This document shows, piece after piece, positions 54,478 through 64,000 of a DNA stretch of 64,000 bases. The DNA lies in NCBI RefSeq assembly GCF_018613755.1, contig NZ_JAGGPP010000008.1:62001-126000 (forward strand), read 5' to 3'. The DNA is from Arthrobacter sp. ISL-72. GTDB taxonomy: Bacteria; Actinomycetota; Actinomycetes; Actinomycetales; Micrococcaceae. Under the pieces are notes generated by a model that saw only the letters and a list, made by a program, of their open reading frames with translations, was not told where the DNA came from and did no database searches. Made by a program: the position numbers and the translations under genes. How positions within the stretch are numbered: position 1 is the first letter of the stretch; each line of letters starts with the position of its first letter.

Positions 54478-56090
54478 TGGACGTCTGGTCCTCCCTGATG
54501 GACGGTTTCGCCACCGCCCTGACACCCATGAATTTCCTGTACGCCGTGATCGGCGTCATCCTCGGCACCGCCGTCGGTGTCCTCCCGGGCCTCGGCCCCG
54601 CCATGACCGTGGCACTGCTGCTCCCGGTCACCTATGCACTTGAACCCACCAGCGCCTTCATCATGTTCGCAGGCATCTACTACGGCGGCATGTACGGCGG
54701 CTCCACCACGTCCATCCTGCTCAACACGCCCGGTGAGTCGTCGTCGGTGGTGACGGCCATCGAAGGCAACAAGATGGCCAAAGCCGGCAGGGCCGCCCAG
54801 GCCCTGGCGACGGCGGCCATCGGCTCCTTCGTTGCCGGAACCATCGGCACCACCCTGCTGGCCGTCTGCGCACCGATCGTGGTGAAGTTCGCCGTCAGCC
54901 TGGGCTCGCCCAGCTACTTCGCCATCATGATGCTGGCACTCCTCGCCGTCACCGCCGTCCTCGGCTCATCCCGGCTCCGCGGTTTCGCGTCGCTGGGCCT
55001 GGGCCTCGCGATCGGCCTGGTGGGGCTGGACTCGGTCACCGGACAGCGCCGCCTGACGTTCGGCCAGCCGCTGCTGTCCGACGGCCTGGACATTGTGGTG
55101 GTCGCCGTGGCGATCTTCGCTGTAGGTGAGGCACTGTGGGTCGCCGCACACCTGCGCCGCACTCCCCTGCACATCATTCCCGTCGGGCGTCCGTGGATGG
55201 GCAAGCAGGACTGGAAGCGGTCCTGGAAGCCCTGGCTCCGCGGCACGGCGTTCGGATTCCCCTTCGGTGCTTTGCCGGCCGGCGGCGCGGAGATCCCCAC
55301 GTTCCTGTCCTATGTCACGGAGAAGCGCCTCTCCAAACACCCCGAGGAGTTCGGCAAGGGTGCCATCGAGGGCGTGGCCGGCCCCGAGGCCGCCAACAAC
55401 GCGGCAGCGGCCGGCACACTGACCCCGATGCTGGCACTCGGCCTGCCGACCAATGCCACGGCCGCCGTGATGCTGGCAGCCTTCACTTCATACGGCATCC
55501 AGCCAGGGCCGCAGCTCTTCACAAGCGAGGGCCCGCTGGTCTGGGCACTGATTGCCAGCCTCTTCATCGGCAACCTGCTGCTGCTGATCATCAACCTGCC
55601 GCTGGCGCCGGTGTGGGCCAAACTTCTGCAGCTCCCCCGGCCGTACCTGTACGCCGGCATCCTGTTCTTCGCCACGCTCGGCGCGTACTCGGTGAACCTG
55701 CAGGCGTTCGACCTGGTGATCCTGCTGGTGCTGGGCGCCTTGGGCTTCATGATGCGCCGCTTCGGGCTTCCCGTCCTTCCCCTGATCCTGGGCGTGATCC
55801 TGGGCCCTCGCCTCGAAGGCCAGCTGCGTAAGACGCTGCAGCTCAGCGCCGGCGACCCCGCCGGCCTCTGGAGCGAGCCGATCGCCGTCGTCATCTACAT
55901 CATCATCGGAATCATCCTGCTCTGGCCGCTGCTCTTCAAGCTGTTCCGCCGCAACCGTGCTGCAGCAGCACCGGCAGGACCGCAGCTGAAGTCCGGCTCT
56001 TCCGCCCCGAACGAGGCGGGAGGCAGCGTCAGCCACGCCAGCCACCGGGCCTCCGGCGGGGACGGCGGAGACGGGGACGGGGACGGCTAG
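54477..56090 (+). CDS. tctA: TTT system large membrane subunit
   Basis: 537 residues from ATG 54477 with GGAAGGAG upstream. Many hydrophobic segments and the TctA signatures: [60 protein letters not shown] and [20 protein letters not shown]. The last 45 residues are a soluble Gly/Ser/Asp-rich tail. It forms the transport channel with TctB. The frame is open for 57 codons upstream, but that is tctB out of phase. Confidence 0.94.
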   Translation: MDVWSSLMDGFATALTPMNFLYAVIGVILGTAVGVLPGLGPAMTVALLLPVTYALEPTSAFIMFAGIYYGGMYGGSTTSILLNTPGESSSVVTAIEGNKMAKAGRAAQALATAAIGSFVAGTIGTTLLAVCAPIVVKFAVSLGSPSYFAIMMLALLAVTAVLGSSRLRGFASLGLGLAIGLVGLDSVTGQRRLTFGQPLLSDGLDIVVVAVAIFAVGEALWVAAHLRRTPLHIIPVGRPWMGKQDWKRSWKPWLRGTAFGFPFGALPAGGAEIPTFLSYVTEKRLSKHPEEFGKGAIEGVAGPEAANNAAAAGTLTPMLALGLPTNATAAVMLAAFTSYGIQPGPQLFTSEGPLVWALIASLFIGNLLLLIINLPLAPVWAKLLQLPRPYLYAGILFFATLGAYSVNLQAFDLVILLVLGALGFMMRRFGLPVLPLILGVILGPRLEGQLRKTLQLSAGDPAGLWSEPIAVVIYIIIGIILLWPLLFKLFRRNRAAAAPAGPQLKSGSSAPNEAGGSVSHASHRASGGDGGDGDGDG

Positions 56091-56147
56091 TCCCGGCGGC
56101 ATCACCCAAACCGGAAGCACACACCCTACAGACCCTAAGGAACAACA

Positions 56148-56537
56148 ATGACGATCGTGGTGGGATACGTCCCGACCCCAGAGGGCGAAGCGGCGCTGAC
56201 CCAGGCCATCGCGGAGGCCCGGAAGAGCAACACCAAGCTGCTCGTAATCAACTCCTCCAAGGGCGATGCGCTGGTGGACAACAGGTACGCACAGGAACCC
56301 GAGATCCAGACCGTCGAGGACCGCCTGGCAACCGAGGGCATAGACCACGTGATCAAGCAGCCGGTCCGTGGCCATGACGCGGCGGCCGAGGTCCTGGATG
56401 CCGCCGAAGAGCACAATGCGGAAATGATCGTGATCGGCCTGCGCCGCCGGACGCCGGTGGGCAAGCTCATCCTGGGCAGCGTTTCCCAGCGCATCCTGCT
56501 CGAGGCGGACTGCCCGGTGCTCGCCGTCAAGGCTTGA
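56148..56537 (+). CDS. Universal stress protein (UspA family)
   Basis: 129 residues. IVVGYVPTPEGEAALTQAIA opens the fold. The ATP-binding loop reads IGLRRRTPVGKLILGSVSQR, the GxxGxx(9)GS type, and the protein ends DCPVLAVKA. ATG with AAGGAA upstream, 57 bp past tctA, so it may belong to that operon. Family members are linked to stress survival; here it could be co-induced with the transporter. Confidence 0.9.
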   Translation: MTIVVGYVPTPEGEAALTQAIAEARKSNTKLLVINSSKGDALVDNRYAQEPEIQTVEDRLATEGIDHVIKQPVRGHDAAAEVLDAAEEHNAEMIVIGLRRRTPVGKLILGSVSQRILLEADCPVLAVKA

Positions 56538-56581
56538 CGGGTCAAGGCTTAGACAGCCAAGGCCGGATACCGGGCGAAAAG

Positions 56582-56617
56582 CCGCAGGCCGGGAGTCCCT
56601 CGACTCCCGGCCTGCGG
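56582..56617. terminator. Bidirectional terminator between Usp and CitE-like genes
   Basis: 15-bp perfect stem CCGCAGGCCGGGAGT (56582-56596) / ACTCCCGGCCTGCGG (56603-56617), 6-nt loop, between convergent genes. Followed on the plus strand by TGTGTGTT. Confidence 0.88.
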
Positions 56618-56657
56618 TGTGTGTTCCGGGCGGATTTCCTCGGCCCCTGACCCGTTC

Positions 56658-57491
56658 CTAGCGGGGTGCCCGCCGCAGGGTGGATTCGGCATGTCTGAGG
56701 ATGGGTCCGTCGATCATCTTTCCGTTGAACTGGAAGACGCCGCTTCCGGCATCCGCGGCAGCGGCCAGCAGCGCGGCTGCCGCGGCCACGTCAGACTCGG
56801 AGGGCGCATACGCGTCCCGGACAACGGCCACCTGGCCGGGGTGGATGCAGGCCTTCGAACCGAATCCCGAAGCGACGGCGTCGCGTGACTCGGCCGCCAG
56901 GCCGTCAAGGTCGGGAATGTTGACGTACACCGCATCGATGGCCTCCTTGCCGAAGGCCCCCGCCGCCAGCAGCACCGCGGACCTGGCGTGCAGCGCCACT
57001 GCCCGGTAGCCGCCGTCGTCGTTCCTGCTGGAGGTGCCGCCCAGGGAGGCGAGCAGGTCCTCGGCACCCCACATCAGGCCCACCACGTTGGGTTCGGCAG
57101 CGATGGATGCGGCGTTGAGGATGCCGGCGGCCGTCTCGCAGAGCGCGATCACACTGTAGTCCTCAAGCGCCTTCAGCTGGCCGGCGTGTTCGGCCTTGGC
57201 GAGCATCACGTGGCGGTAGGGCGTGTGCTTGAGGCAGTGCAGGTCCTTCTCGAACTCGTCGGTTCCGGCCGCGTTGATCCTGATGATCGTGCGGCTGGGA
57301 TCCAGCTCCGGAACATCCCCGGTGGCGCCGAGCTGGGCCAGGATGGCACCGCGGGCACGCTGCTTGTCGGCGGGGGCGACGGCGTCTTCCAGGTCCACGA
57401 TCACGGCGTCGGAACGCTCCGCTGCCTTTTGGTAACGCTCGGGACGGTCGGCAGGACAGAACAGGAGGGCGGGACCCATCAGGAAAGTCAT
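56658..57491 (-). CDS. citE: CitE-like (HpcH/HpaI) acyl-CoA lyase
   Basis: 277 residues from ATG 57491 with GGGGGAG 9 nt upstream. TIM-barrel motifs of the CitE group: ALLFCPADRPERYQKA, VIVDLEDAVAPADK with the Mg-binding Glu/Asp, IRINAAGTDEF, and LMWGAEDLLASLGG. No citrate-lyase alpha or gamma subunit is near, so it is not part of citrate lyase. The M. tuberculosis orthologue in the same gene set (Rv2498c) acts on hydroxymethylglutaryl-/citramalyl-CoA type substrates. Last gene of the operon. Confidence 0.88.
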   Translation of the reverse strand: MTFLMGPALLFCPADRPERYQKAAERSDAVIVDLEDAVAPADKQRARGAILAQLGATGDVPELDPSRTIIRINAAGTDEFEKDLHCLKHTPYRHVMLAKAEHAGQLKALEDYSVIALCETAAGILNAASIAAEPNVVGLMWGAEDLLASLGGTSSRNDDGGYRAVALHARSAVLLAAGAFGKEAIDAVYVNIPDLDGLAAESRDAVASGFGSKACIHPGQVAVVRDAYAPSESDVAAAAALLAAAADAGSGVFQFNGKMIDGPILRHAESTLRRAPR

Positions 57492-57532
57492 GCTTTGATT
57501 CTCCCCCTTTTCGGCTGGTTCTTGCTGCGGGC

Positions 57533-58063
57533 TTATTTCTCCGCGGCGGCGTGCGCCTCGCGCGTCCACATCAGACAGCTGCGTGCGGCCAATGCCACCA
57601 CCACGCCGTCCTGGTTCCGGCCCGTGTGCTGCATGGTCACGATCCCCTGGCCCGGCCGCGACGAGGAGAGCCGCTTTCCGGTGATGACTGTCTCGGTGTA
57701 CAGGGTGTCCCCGTGGTACATCGGATGCGGAAAGGACACATCGGTCAGTCCCAGCTGGGCGATGATGGTTCCCTGCGTCAGCTGCGGGACGGACTGCCCG
57801 ACGACGGTGGCCAGGGTGAACATCGAGTTCATCAGCCGCTGGCCGAACGGCTGCCCGGCGCTCCAGGCCGCGTCAAGGTGCAATGCCTGGGTGTTCATGG
57901 TCATCGTGGTGAACATGACGTTGTCCGTCTCGGTCACTGTCCGGCCCGGACGGTGGGCGTAGACCACGCCCTCCTCGAGCTCATCGAAGTAGAGGCCCCG
58001 CTGCTCGATGACGCGGGGCCTGCCGGCCGTTGAACCGGCTGAAACCCCGTCGGCTGATGTCAT
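57533..58063 (-). CDS. MaoC-family acyl-CoA hydratase
   Basis: 176 residues from ATG 58063, which overlaps the scoB stop (ATGA). A hot-dog fold of the MaoC type: [20 protein letters not shown], then [20 protein letters not shown] with the catalytic Asp/His pair and [20 protein letters not shown]. Related enzymes hydrate mesaconyl-, itaconyl- or enoyl-CoA. It comes just before the CitE-like lyase, which fits a hydratase-lyase pair. An upstream extension of the frame is scoB out of phase and was excluded. Confidence 0.88.
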   Translation of the reverse strand: MTSADGVSAGSTAGRPRVIEQRGLYFDELEEGVVYAHRPGRTVTETDNVMFTTMTMNTQALHLDAAWSAGQPFGQRLMNSMFTLATVVGQSVPQLTQGTIIAQLGLTDVSFPHPMYHGDTLYTETVITGKRLSSSRPGQGIVTMQHTGRNQDGVVVALAARSCLMWTREAHAAAEK

Positions 58064-58827
58064 ACGGTCAGTTCCTGGTCTTCTTCGAAGAGCTCCGCGC
58101 CCGTGGCAGCGGCCACTTCCTCGGCCGTCATGTTGGGCGCAAGTTCCCGGAGGACCAGCCGGGAGGAACCGCCTTCGGTAACGACGTCGATCACGGCGAG
58201 GTCGGTGATGATCCGGTCCACGCATCCCTTGCCGGTGAGCGGCAGCGTGCACTGCTCAACGATCTTGGGCCTGCCGTTGCGGTCCACGTGTTCCATCATG
58301 ACGATCACCTTCTTTGCCCCGAACACCAGGTCCATGGCACCGCCCATCCCCTTGACCATCTTTCCCGGAATCATCCAGTTGGCCAGATCGCCGTTCCGCG
58401 CCACTTCCATCGCGCCGAGCACGGCCACATCCACATGGCCGCCCCGGATCATGCCGAACGACGCGGCGGAGTCGAAGAAGGCCGCGCCCTTGTTCACGGT
58501 GACGGTTTCCTTGCCGGCATTGATCAGGTCCGGATCCACCTGGTCCTCCCCGGGGTAAGGCCCGACGCCCAGGATGCCGTTTTCGGAGTGCAGGACTACT
58601 TCAACTCCTGCCGGGATGTAGTTGGGGATCAGCGTGGGCATCCCGATGCCAAGGTTGACGTACTGGCCGTTCTCGAGTTCCCGGGCTACCCGGGCAGCCA
58701 GTTCATTGCGGGTCCAGCCCTTCGCCTCCGGGCCGGCCTCCTCAGGATGCCCGACGGCGGACCGGCGGTATTCGTGCCGGACCGCTTCGGGCCGGGGCGG
58801 GGCTCCGGGGGTGCTGAGTGATTCCAC
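58060..58827 (-). CDS. scoB: 3-oxoacid CoA-transferase subunit B
   Basis: 255 residues. [17 protein letters not shown] and the catalytic Glu motif [13 protein letters not shown] define the beta subunit, with [20 protein letters not shown] and [14 protein letters not shown]. It moves CoA between succinyl-CoA and acetoacetate or a related acid. The GTG has AGGAG 7 nt upstream, and the gene begins 2 nt after scoA. The subunits act as a heteromer. Confidence 0.92.
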   Translation of the reverse strand: MESLSTPGAPPRPEAVRHEYRRSAVGHPEEAGPEAKGWTRNELAARVARELENGQYVNLGIGMPTLIPNYIPAGVEVVLHSENGILGVGPYPGEDQVDPDLINAGKETVTVNKGAAFFDSAASFGMIRGGHVDVAVLGAMEVARNGDLANWMIPGKMVKGMGGAMDLVFGAKKVIVMMEHVDRNGRPKIVEQCTLPLTGKGCVDRIITDLAVIDVVTEGGSSRLVLRELAPNMTAEEVAAATGAELFEEDQELTV

Positions 58828-58829
58828 TG

Positions 58830-59654
58830 TTACGCTCCTGCCTGGTCGGGTGCCTGCGGGTCAGTTGCTTGCTGCTCGGTCCTTCGCGAGGGGTTGCCGG
58901 CAGCGGCCACTGCCACCGTCCGCTTTTCGATGCGTTTTTCGCCCCGGGGTGCGAGGACAACCCGCTGCACGAAGATGCCGGGAACATGGACGTGTTCCGG
59001 ATCCAGTTCCCCGGGCTCCACCAGTTCCTCCACCTCGGCGATGGTGATTCTCCCTGCCATCGCGCACAGCGGGTTGAAGTTCATTGCCGTGGCGTGGAAC
59101 ACGAGGTTTCCGTGCCGGTCTCCCTTCCAGGCGTGGACCAGGCCGAAATCCGGGCTGAGGGATTCCTCCAGCACGTAGTCGGCGCCGTTGAAGGTGCGGA
59201 CTTCCTTGGGCGCGGAAGCGATGGCGATGTTTCCGTCGGCGTCGTACTTCTGCGGCAGGCCGCCGTCGGACACCTGGGTGCCCACGCCGGCCGGAGTGTA
59301 GAACGCCGGGATGCCGGCACCGCCGGCGCGCAGCTTCTCGGCGAGCGTTCCCTGCGGGGTGAGCACCACTTCCAGTTCGCCGGCGAGGTACTGCCGGGCG
59401 AACTCCTTGTTCTCGCCGACGTAGGAGCTGATGGTGCGGCGGATCCGGCCGTCCTTCAGCAGGATCCCCAGTCCCCAGTCATCGACGCCGCAGTTGTTGC
59501 TGACCGTTTCCAGCTGCGAGGTTCCGTTCCGGTGCAGGGCATCGATCAGGGCAACCGGGATGCCGCACAAACCAAAACCCCCGACGGCGAGCGAGGCGCC
59601 GTCGGGAATGTCGGCAACCGCGGCCTCGGCACTGGCAACAACCTTGTCAATCAT
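58830..59654 (-). CDS. scoA: 3-oxoacid CoA-transferase subunit A
   Basis: 274 residues. The alpha-subunit signature [20 protein letters not shown] is near the N-terminus, followed by [20 protein letters not shown] and [23 protein letters not shown] start, 32 bp after the acyl-CoA dehydrogenase. The last 35 residues are unconserved and Gln/Pro-rich. Confidence 0.92.
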   Translation of the reverse strand: MIDKVVASAEAAVADIPDGASLAVGGFGLCGIPVALIDALHRNGTSQLETVSNNCGVDDWGLGILLKDGRIRRTISSYVGENKEFARQYLAGELEVVLTPQGTLAEKLRAGGAGIPAFYTPAGVGTQVSDGGLPQKYDADGNIAIASAPKEVRTFNGADYVLEESLSPDFGLVHAWKGDRHGNLVFHATAMNFNPLCAMAGRITIAEVEELVEPGELDPEHVHVPGIFVQRVVLAPRGEKRIEKRTVAVAAAGNPSRRTEQQATDPQAPDQAGA

Positions 59655-59686
59655 CGTCGATCCTTCCTCCGGTGTCTCCGTTGGGA

Positions 59687-60862
59687 CTAAAGGCCGAGTT
59701 CGCGGGCGATCAGCATCAGCTGGACCTCCGTGGTGCCCTCCCCCACTTCAAGGATCTTGGAGTCGCGGTAGTGGCGTGCCACGGTGAATTCGTTGATGAA
59801 GCCATAGCCGCCGAACACCTGGGTGGCGTCCCGCGCGTTGTCCATGGCTGCCTCACCTGCGACCATCTTAGCGATGGCCGCCTGGGTCTTGAACGGCTTC
59901 CCGGCAAGCATCCTGGCCGCGGCGTCGTAGTACGCCAGCCGCGCCGTGTGCGCCCGTGCCTCCATGCGTGCGATCTTGAACGCGATGGCCTGGTACTTGC
60001 CGATGTTGTTGCCGAAGGCGCTGCGTTCCTTGGCATATTTCACGGACAGGTCCACACAGCCCTGGGCAGCACCCGTGGCCAGCGCGGCGATGGCGATGCG
60101 GCCCTCGTCCAGGATGGAGAGGAAGTTCGCGTAGCCCCGCCCCCGTTCGCCGAGGAGGTTCGCCTCTGGAACGTGGACGTCCTTGAGCGTGAGGGGGTGG
60201 GTGTCGGATGCGTTCCAGCCCACCTTGTTGTAGGCCTTCTCCGCCTTGAAACCGGGTGTGCCGGTTGGCACCAGGATGGTGGAAATTTCCTTCTTGATGC
60301 TGCCGTCTGCCCGCTCCTGCTTGTCGGTAACGGCTGTCACGGTGACCAGGCTGGTGATGTCGGTACCGGAGTTCGTGATGAATTCCTTGTTGCCGTTGAC
60401 GATCCAGGTCTTTTCGCCTCCGACGACCTCGAGCCGCGCGGTGGTCTTGGTCCCGCCCGCGTCGGATCCGGCTTCGGGCTCGGTCAGGCCGAAACCGGCG
60501 AGCGCCTTGCCGGACGCGAGCGACGGGAGCCATTCTTGCTTCTGCGCATCGGTGCCGAAACGGTACACGGGCATTGCGCCGAGGGAGACACCGGCTTCCA
60601 GCGTGATGGCCACTGACTGGTCCACCCGGCCCAGCTGCTCCAGGGCCAGGGCAAGCGCGAAGTAGTCCCCGCCCATGCCGCCGAACTCTTCCGGAAAGGG
60701 AAGGCCGAAGAGGCCCATGTCCGCCATCTGCTTCACCACTTCATACGGGAAGCTGTGTTCCTCGTCGTGCCGCGTGGAGACCGGGGCCACCACTTCGTCG
60801 GCAAATTCGCGGACAGTGTTGCTGAGGTCCTGGTATTCCTCGCTGAGCTCAAAATCAGCCAT
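59687..60862 (-). CDS. Acyl-CoA dehydrogenase (isovaleryl-CoA type likely)
   Basis: 391 residues. FAD-binding segments [20 protein letters not shown] and [20 protein letters not shown], and the C-terminal [20 protein letters not shown] followed by [20 protein letters not shown]. The catalytic Glu is not fixed by eye. With a biotin carboxylase/carboxyltransferase and a CoA-transferase next door, isovaleryl-CoA in leucine breakdown is the best guess; the M. tuberculosis counterpart is FadE19. Gap to accA is 31 bp. Confidence 0.9.
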   Translation of the reverse strand: MADFELSEEYQDLSNTVREFADEVVAPVSTRHDEEHSFPYEVVKQMADMGLFGLPFPEEFGGMGGDYFALALALEQLGRVDQSVAITLEAGVSLGAMPVYRFGTDAQKQEWLPSLASGKALAGFGLTEPEAGSDAGGTKTTARLEVVGGEKTWIVNGNKEFITNSGTDITSLVTVTAVTDKQERADGSIKKEISTILVPTGTPGFKAEKAYNKVGWNASDTHPLTLKDVHVPEANLLGERGRGYANFLSILDEGRIAIAALATGAAQGCVDLSVKYAKERSAFGNNIGKYQAIAFKIARMEARAHTARLAYYDAAARMLAGKPFKTQAAIAKMVAGEAAMDNARDATQVFGGYGFINEFTVARHYRDSKILEVGEGTTEVQLMLIARELGL

Positions 60863-60893
60863 GGTGGGACTTCCTTGTCTTAACTCGGGTGTC

Positions 60894-63071
60894 TTAATTC
60901 GATGAAGGGTCTGTGGGAGGGGGCGATGGGGCGTCGAGATGGACGGTGGCCAGCACCTGGTCCGCTTTGACCAGGTCGCCGGCCTTGACGCTGATGTGCA
61001 CCGTCCCGTCCAGCGGAGCCAGCAGCTGGTGTTCCATCTTCATGGCCTCCACGGACAGCAGCAGCTGGCCGCCGCCCACGTGGTCGCCGTCGCTGACGGA
61101 GACCGACACCACGGTGCCTGGCATCGGCGAGCGCACCGCCGGGTCGGCCGCGCCTTCCTCGCGCTGGACGGCAGCAAGCACCCGGGCGAGCCGAGCCTCC
61201 CGGGTCAGCACCTCCAACCGGCAGGACCAGCCGTCGCTGCCAAGGAACAGCACTGCGGAGGCGCCCGGTTCCGGGTACACCGGCGCCAGTGCATACTCCC
61301 GGGTTTCGCCGTCGAGCGTTAGCTCCACCCGGTGGCGCCGGGAAAAGCCAAGGCAGGCCTTGCGCTGCGGCCCGCCGTCCACCGTCACCGTTACGGCGCC
61401 GCGTGCTACCTCGCCTGATACTGCCACCGTGGCTACTCCGCCCTCCCGCAGTCCGAGGCTGATCCGCCGCGGAGGGCGGACGCCGAGCCGCCATCCGTCA
61501 CGTCGGTTCCAGGGACCTGCCAGGTGTGCCTGCCCTGCCGCGGGTGCCTGCGGACCTTCCTCTTCCGCCACCACGGAAGACAGGGCGGCAGCCACCAGCT
61601 CGAACTCGCCAACCTGCCGGAAGCTGAAGTCCGGCATCTTGCGTTCGATCAGTCCGGTGTCCAGCCGGCCGGCGCGGACGTCGGCGTCGTTGATCAGGAG
61701 CCGCAGGTACTCAACGTTCGTGTCGATGCCGAGCGCGGTGTATCCGGCGAGCGCCCCGTCCAGGGTGTCCAGGGCCCGGGTGCGGTCCTCCCCCCACGCG
61801 ATGACCTTGGAAATCATCGGGTCGTAGCTGGAGGAGATCTCCAGTCCCTCCAGCAGGGCAGAATCCACCCGGACCTTCCGCCCCGCGCCGCCGGGCAGGG
61901 TGTCGCCCGGCAGTTCGTCGCCGGGTAGTTCGTCCAGCAGGACTACCGTTCCTGTGGACGGCAGGAAGCCGCGTTCCGGGATTTCGGCGTAGACGCGCGC
62001 TTCCACGGCGTGGCCATTGAGGACGACGTCGTCCTGGCGGACGGTGAGTTCCTCACCGGCGGCGATCCGCACCTGCCACTCGACCAGGTCCACGCCTGTC
62101 ACCATCTCGGTCACCGGGTGTTCCACCTGCAGGCGGGTGTTCATCTCCATAAAGAAGAACTCATCCGGAGCATCGTCTGAGACAAGGAACTCCACGGTCC
62201 CGGCGCCGCTGTAGTGAACGCTGCGGGCGGCGTTGCAGGCGGCCTCACCGATCCGCGCGCGGGTGGCACCGCCGTCGTGCAGGGATTCGAGCAGCGGCGA
62301 GGGTGCTTCCTCGATGACTTTCTGGTGACGGCGCTGCAGCGAGCACTCGCGCTCCCCCAGGTGGATGACGTTGCCGTGGTTGTCGGCCAGGACCTGGACC
62401 TCGATGTGGCGCGGTGTCGTGACGAGTCGTTCCAGGAAGAGGGTGTCGTCCCCGAAGGCGCTGGCTGCGACCCGGCGGGCGGTTAGCAGGGTGGCGGCCA
62501 GCTCTTCCGGGCGTTCCACGATGTGCATGCCCTTCCCGCCGCCGCCGGCAGAGGGTTTGATCAGCAGCGGGAAGCCGACAACGGCGGCAGCCTCGATCAG
62601 CTGTGCATCCGTCATCCCGGGCTCCGCGACGCCTGGCACCACCGGGACGCCGTAGCCGGCCACGTGGTTCTTGGCGCGGATCTTGTCGCCCATGACGTTC
62701 AGGGACTCCACGCCGGGGCCGATGAACGTAATGCCGGCCTTCTCGAGGGCCCGCGCGAAGTCGACGTTCTCGCTCAGGAAACCGTAGCCGGGGTGCACGG
62801 CCTCGGCGCCGGTGTCGCGGCAGGCCTGGATGATGGCCTCGATCCTGAGGTAGCTTTCAGCGGCGGCCGCCGGGCCGATGCGCACGGCGAGGTCCGCTTC
62901 GCGCACATGGCGGGCACCGGCGTCGGCGTCGCTGTACACGGCGACCGAACGGATGCCCAGGGCGCGCAGGGTGCCGATCACGCGGCAGGCAATCTCGCCG
63001 CGGTTGGCTACCAGGACGGTGTTGAACAAGGGCTTTGCGTGAGAGAGGGGCTGCTGGGTAGGCGTTGTCAT
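60894..63071 (-). CDS. accA1: Acyl-CoA carboxylase biotin carboxylase/BCCP subunit
   Basis: 725 residues from ATG 63071. Biotin carboxylase domain (TVLVANRGEIACRVIGTLRA, SAGGGGKGMHIVERPEELAA, MNTRLQVEHPVTEMVTGVDL) in residues 1 to about 450, a linker domain, then the C-terminal biotinyl domain with the lysine in VEAMKMEHQLL. This is the alpha subunit of a 3-methylcrotonyl/propionyl/acetyl-CoA carboxylase. The adjacent dehydrogenase favours methylcrotonyl-CoA. The 35 residues upstream in frame are unconserved. Confidence 0.94.
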   Translation of the reverse strand: MTTPTQQPLSHAKPLFNTVLVANRGEIACRVIGTLRALGIRSVAVYSDADAGARHVREADLAVRIGPAAAAESYLRIEAIIQACRDTGAEAVHPGYGFLSENVDFARALEKAGITFIGPGVESLNVMGDKIRAKNHVAGYGVPVVPGVAEPGMTDAQLIEAAAVVGFPLLIKPSAGGGGKGMHIVERPEELAATLLTARRVAASAFGDDTLFLERLVTTPRHIEVQVLADNHGNVIHLGERECSLQRRHQKVIEEAPSPLLESLHDGGATRARIGEAACNAARSVHYSGAGTVEFLVSDDAPDEFFFMEMNTRLQVEHPVTEMVTGVDLVEWQVRIAAGEELTVRQDDVVLNGHAVEARVYAEIPERGFLPSTGTVVLLDELPGDELPGDTLPGGAGRKVRVDSALLEGLEISSSYDPMISKVIAWGEDRTRALDTLDGALAGYTALGIDTNVEYLRLLINDADVRAGRLDTGLIERKMPDFSFRQVGEFELVAAALSSVVAEEEGPQAPAAGQAHLAGPWNRRDGWRLGVRPPRRISLGLREGGVATVAVSGEVARGAVTVTVDGGPQRKACLGFSRRHRVELTLDGETREYALAPVYPEPGASAVLFLGSDGWSCRLEVLTREARLARVLAAVQREEGAADPAVRSPMPGTVVSVSVSDGDHVGGGQLLLSVEAMKMEHQLLAPLDGTVHISVKAGDLVKADQVLATVHLDAPSPPPTDPSSN

Positions 63072-63078
63072 GAGTGGC

Positions 63079-64000
63079 TCACATCCGGAACAGGCCGAAG
63101 GAGGTCTCCGGCAGCGGGGTGCGGGAGACGACGTCGAGCGCCAGTCCCAGGACGGTGCGGGTGTCCGCGGGGTCAATCACGCCGTCATCCCAGAGGCGGG
63201 CGGTGGAGTAATAGGGGCTGCCCTGGTCCTCATACTGCTGCTTGATGGGGGCCTTGAAGGCTTCTTCGTCTTCGGCGGACCATTCCTCGCCGCGGGCCTC
63301 GTACTGGTCCCGTTTGACGGTGGCGAGCACGCTGGACGCCTGGTTGCCGCCCATCACCGAGATCCGGCTGGCCGGCCACATCCACAAAAAACGCGGCGAG
63401 TAGGCCCGCCCGCACATGGAGTAGTTGCCCGCCCCGAAGGAACCGCCGATCACCACGGTCAGCTTCGGGACGCGAGCGGTGGCCACCGCGGTGACCATCT
63501 TGGCGCCGTTCTTGGCGATGCCGCCCTGCTCGTAGTCCTTGCCGACCATAAAGCCCGAGAGGTTCTGCAAAAAGATCAGCGGAATGCCGCGCTGGTCGCA
63601 GAGCTCGATGAAGTGGGCTCCCTTGAGCGAGGATTCGCTGAAGAGCACGCCGTTGTTGGCCACAATGCCCACCGGGTGGCCGTGCAGCTTCGCGAAGCCC
63701 GTCACCAGGGTGGTGCCGTAGTTCTTCTTGAACTCGTGGAACCGGCTGCCGTCCACCAGCCGGGCAATGACCTCGCGGACGTCGTACTGCGCGTTGACGT
63801 CCGTGGGAACGGCACCGTAGAGCTCCTCCGGGTCCGCAAGGGGCTCGACGGGGGCGTCCACCTCCCAGGCGGGGGCGGCCGGCTTCGGCAGGGTGGCGAC
63901 GATGTCGCGGACGATCTGGAGGGCGTGCTCGTCGTTCTCGGCCAGATGGTCCGTGACGCCCGAGATCCTCGAATGAACGTCCCCGCCGCCGAGCTCCTCC
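63079..64000 (-). CDS. accD1: Acyl-CoA carboxylase carboxyltransferase subunit, partial
   Basis: The 3' end of the gene; it continues past the right window edge. The visible 307 residues start [20 protein letters not shown], followed by the carboxyltransferase segments [60 protein letters not shown] and the C-terminal [20 protein letters not shown]. The sequence, with its NLSGFMVG motif, resembles the methylcrotonyl-CoA carboxylase beta subunit. It is 7 bp upstream of the biotin carboxylase gene. Confidence 0.93.
   Translation of the reverse strand, partial: EELGGGDVHSRISGVTDHLAENDEHALQIVRDIVATLPKPAAPAWEVDAPVEPLADPEELYGAVPTDVNAQYDVREVIARLVDGSRFHEFKKNYGTTLVTGFAKLHGHPVGIVANNGVLFSESSLKGAHFIELCDQRGIPLIFLQNLSGFMVGKDYEQGGIAKNGAKMVTAVATARVPKLTVVIGGSFGAGNYSMCGRAYSPRFLWMWPASRISVMGGNQASSVLATVKRDQYEARGEEWSAEDEEAFKAPIKQQYEDQGSPYYSTARLWDDGVIDPADTRTVLGLALDVVSRTPLPETSFGLFRM

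Noticed and set aside
56658..57491. Citrate lyase beta subunit working with the tricarboxylate transporter
   Set aside because: No alpha or gamma subunit or citG/citX genes nearby, and it sits at the end of an acyl-CoA operon on the opposite strand.
1..64000. tRNA, rRNA, CRISPR, insertion sequence or prophage
   Set aside because: No T-loop/acceptor pattern, regular repeat-spacer array, transposase motif or phage gene seen on either strand by reading; a covariance scan would be needed to exclude a tRNA fully.

Overview
The window is a 64-kb piece of a high-GC actinobacterial chromosome. The best fit is Arthrobacter, Pseudarthrobacter or a near relative (Micrococcaceae). This rests on protein similarity recognised by eye and on the gene order rimP-nusA-ylxR-infB-rbfA-truB-ribF-rpsO-pnp-M16 peptidase-dapB with the dxr-rseP, ispG and proS neighbourhoods. 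Nearly everything is core genome. I see no insertion sequence, prophage, CRISPR array, rRNA or recognisable tRNA.

Bases 1-10,600: the C-terminal end of a membrane protein, a small TPR-like membrane protein and dapB, then a molybdenum-cofactor locus. On the minus strand the order of transcription is response regulator, histidine kinase, membrane-anchored sulfite-oxidase-type molybdoenzyme, moeA, moaC, mogA, moaE. Most of these genes overlap each other. Divergent moaA-moaD lies on the plus strand. The locus holds most Moco biosynthesis steps, one client enzyme and a probable sensor.

Bases 10,600-35,300: an M16 processing peptidase, pnp, rpsO, kynurenine-pathway kynA-kynU, ribF, a DUF937 protein, a small P-loop kinase, a frameshifted DUF222/HNH gene, two small membrane proteins, truB, an aminotransferase, a zinc-ribbon thioredoxin, a guanine-deaminase-like enzyme, a secreted beta-propeller protein, and then rbfA, infB, ylxR, nusA and rimP. 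A secreted or anchored ferritin-like (DUF4439-type) protein is divergent from rimP.

Bases 35,300-50,340: a VIT-family iron/manganese transporter with a possible DtxR/IdeR box, an aminoglycoside-phosphotransferase-like protein, a PLP decarboxylase, two TauE/SafE exporters, proS, a GNAT protein overlapping ispG, a YciI protein, a translationally coupled SatD-like/membrane-protein pair behind a palindrome, rseP and dxr, and a lipase-maturation-factor-type membrane protein.

Bases 50,340-64,000: a CitA/CitB-type two-component system divergent from tctCBA (tripartite tricarboxylate transport), a universal stress protein, and a minus-strand acyl-CoA operon. The operon reads carboxyltransferase (cut by the window end), biotin carboxylase/BCCP, acyl-CoA dehydrogenase, scoA, scoB, MaoC, CitE-like lyase. 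It has the same set of families as the Mycobacterium tuberculosis Rv2498c-Rv2504c region and most likely serves leucine/isovalerate and possibly itaconate breakdown.

The points most worth a second look are the two-component/Moco/molybdoenzyme operon with an internal Tat-like motif after four membrane helices, a 5-nt-deletion frameshift in the HNH gene that creates a false 838-residue fusion, the SatD/membrane pair with its palindrome, a folded intergenic element between infB and rbfA, the DtxR-like box before the VIT transporter, and a 424-bp gene-free stretch upstream of proS carrying a long inverted repeat. I did not find a clearly new system.
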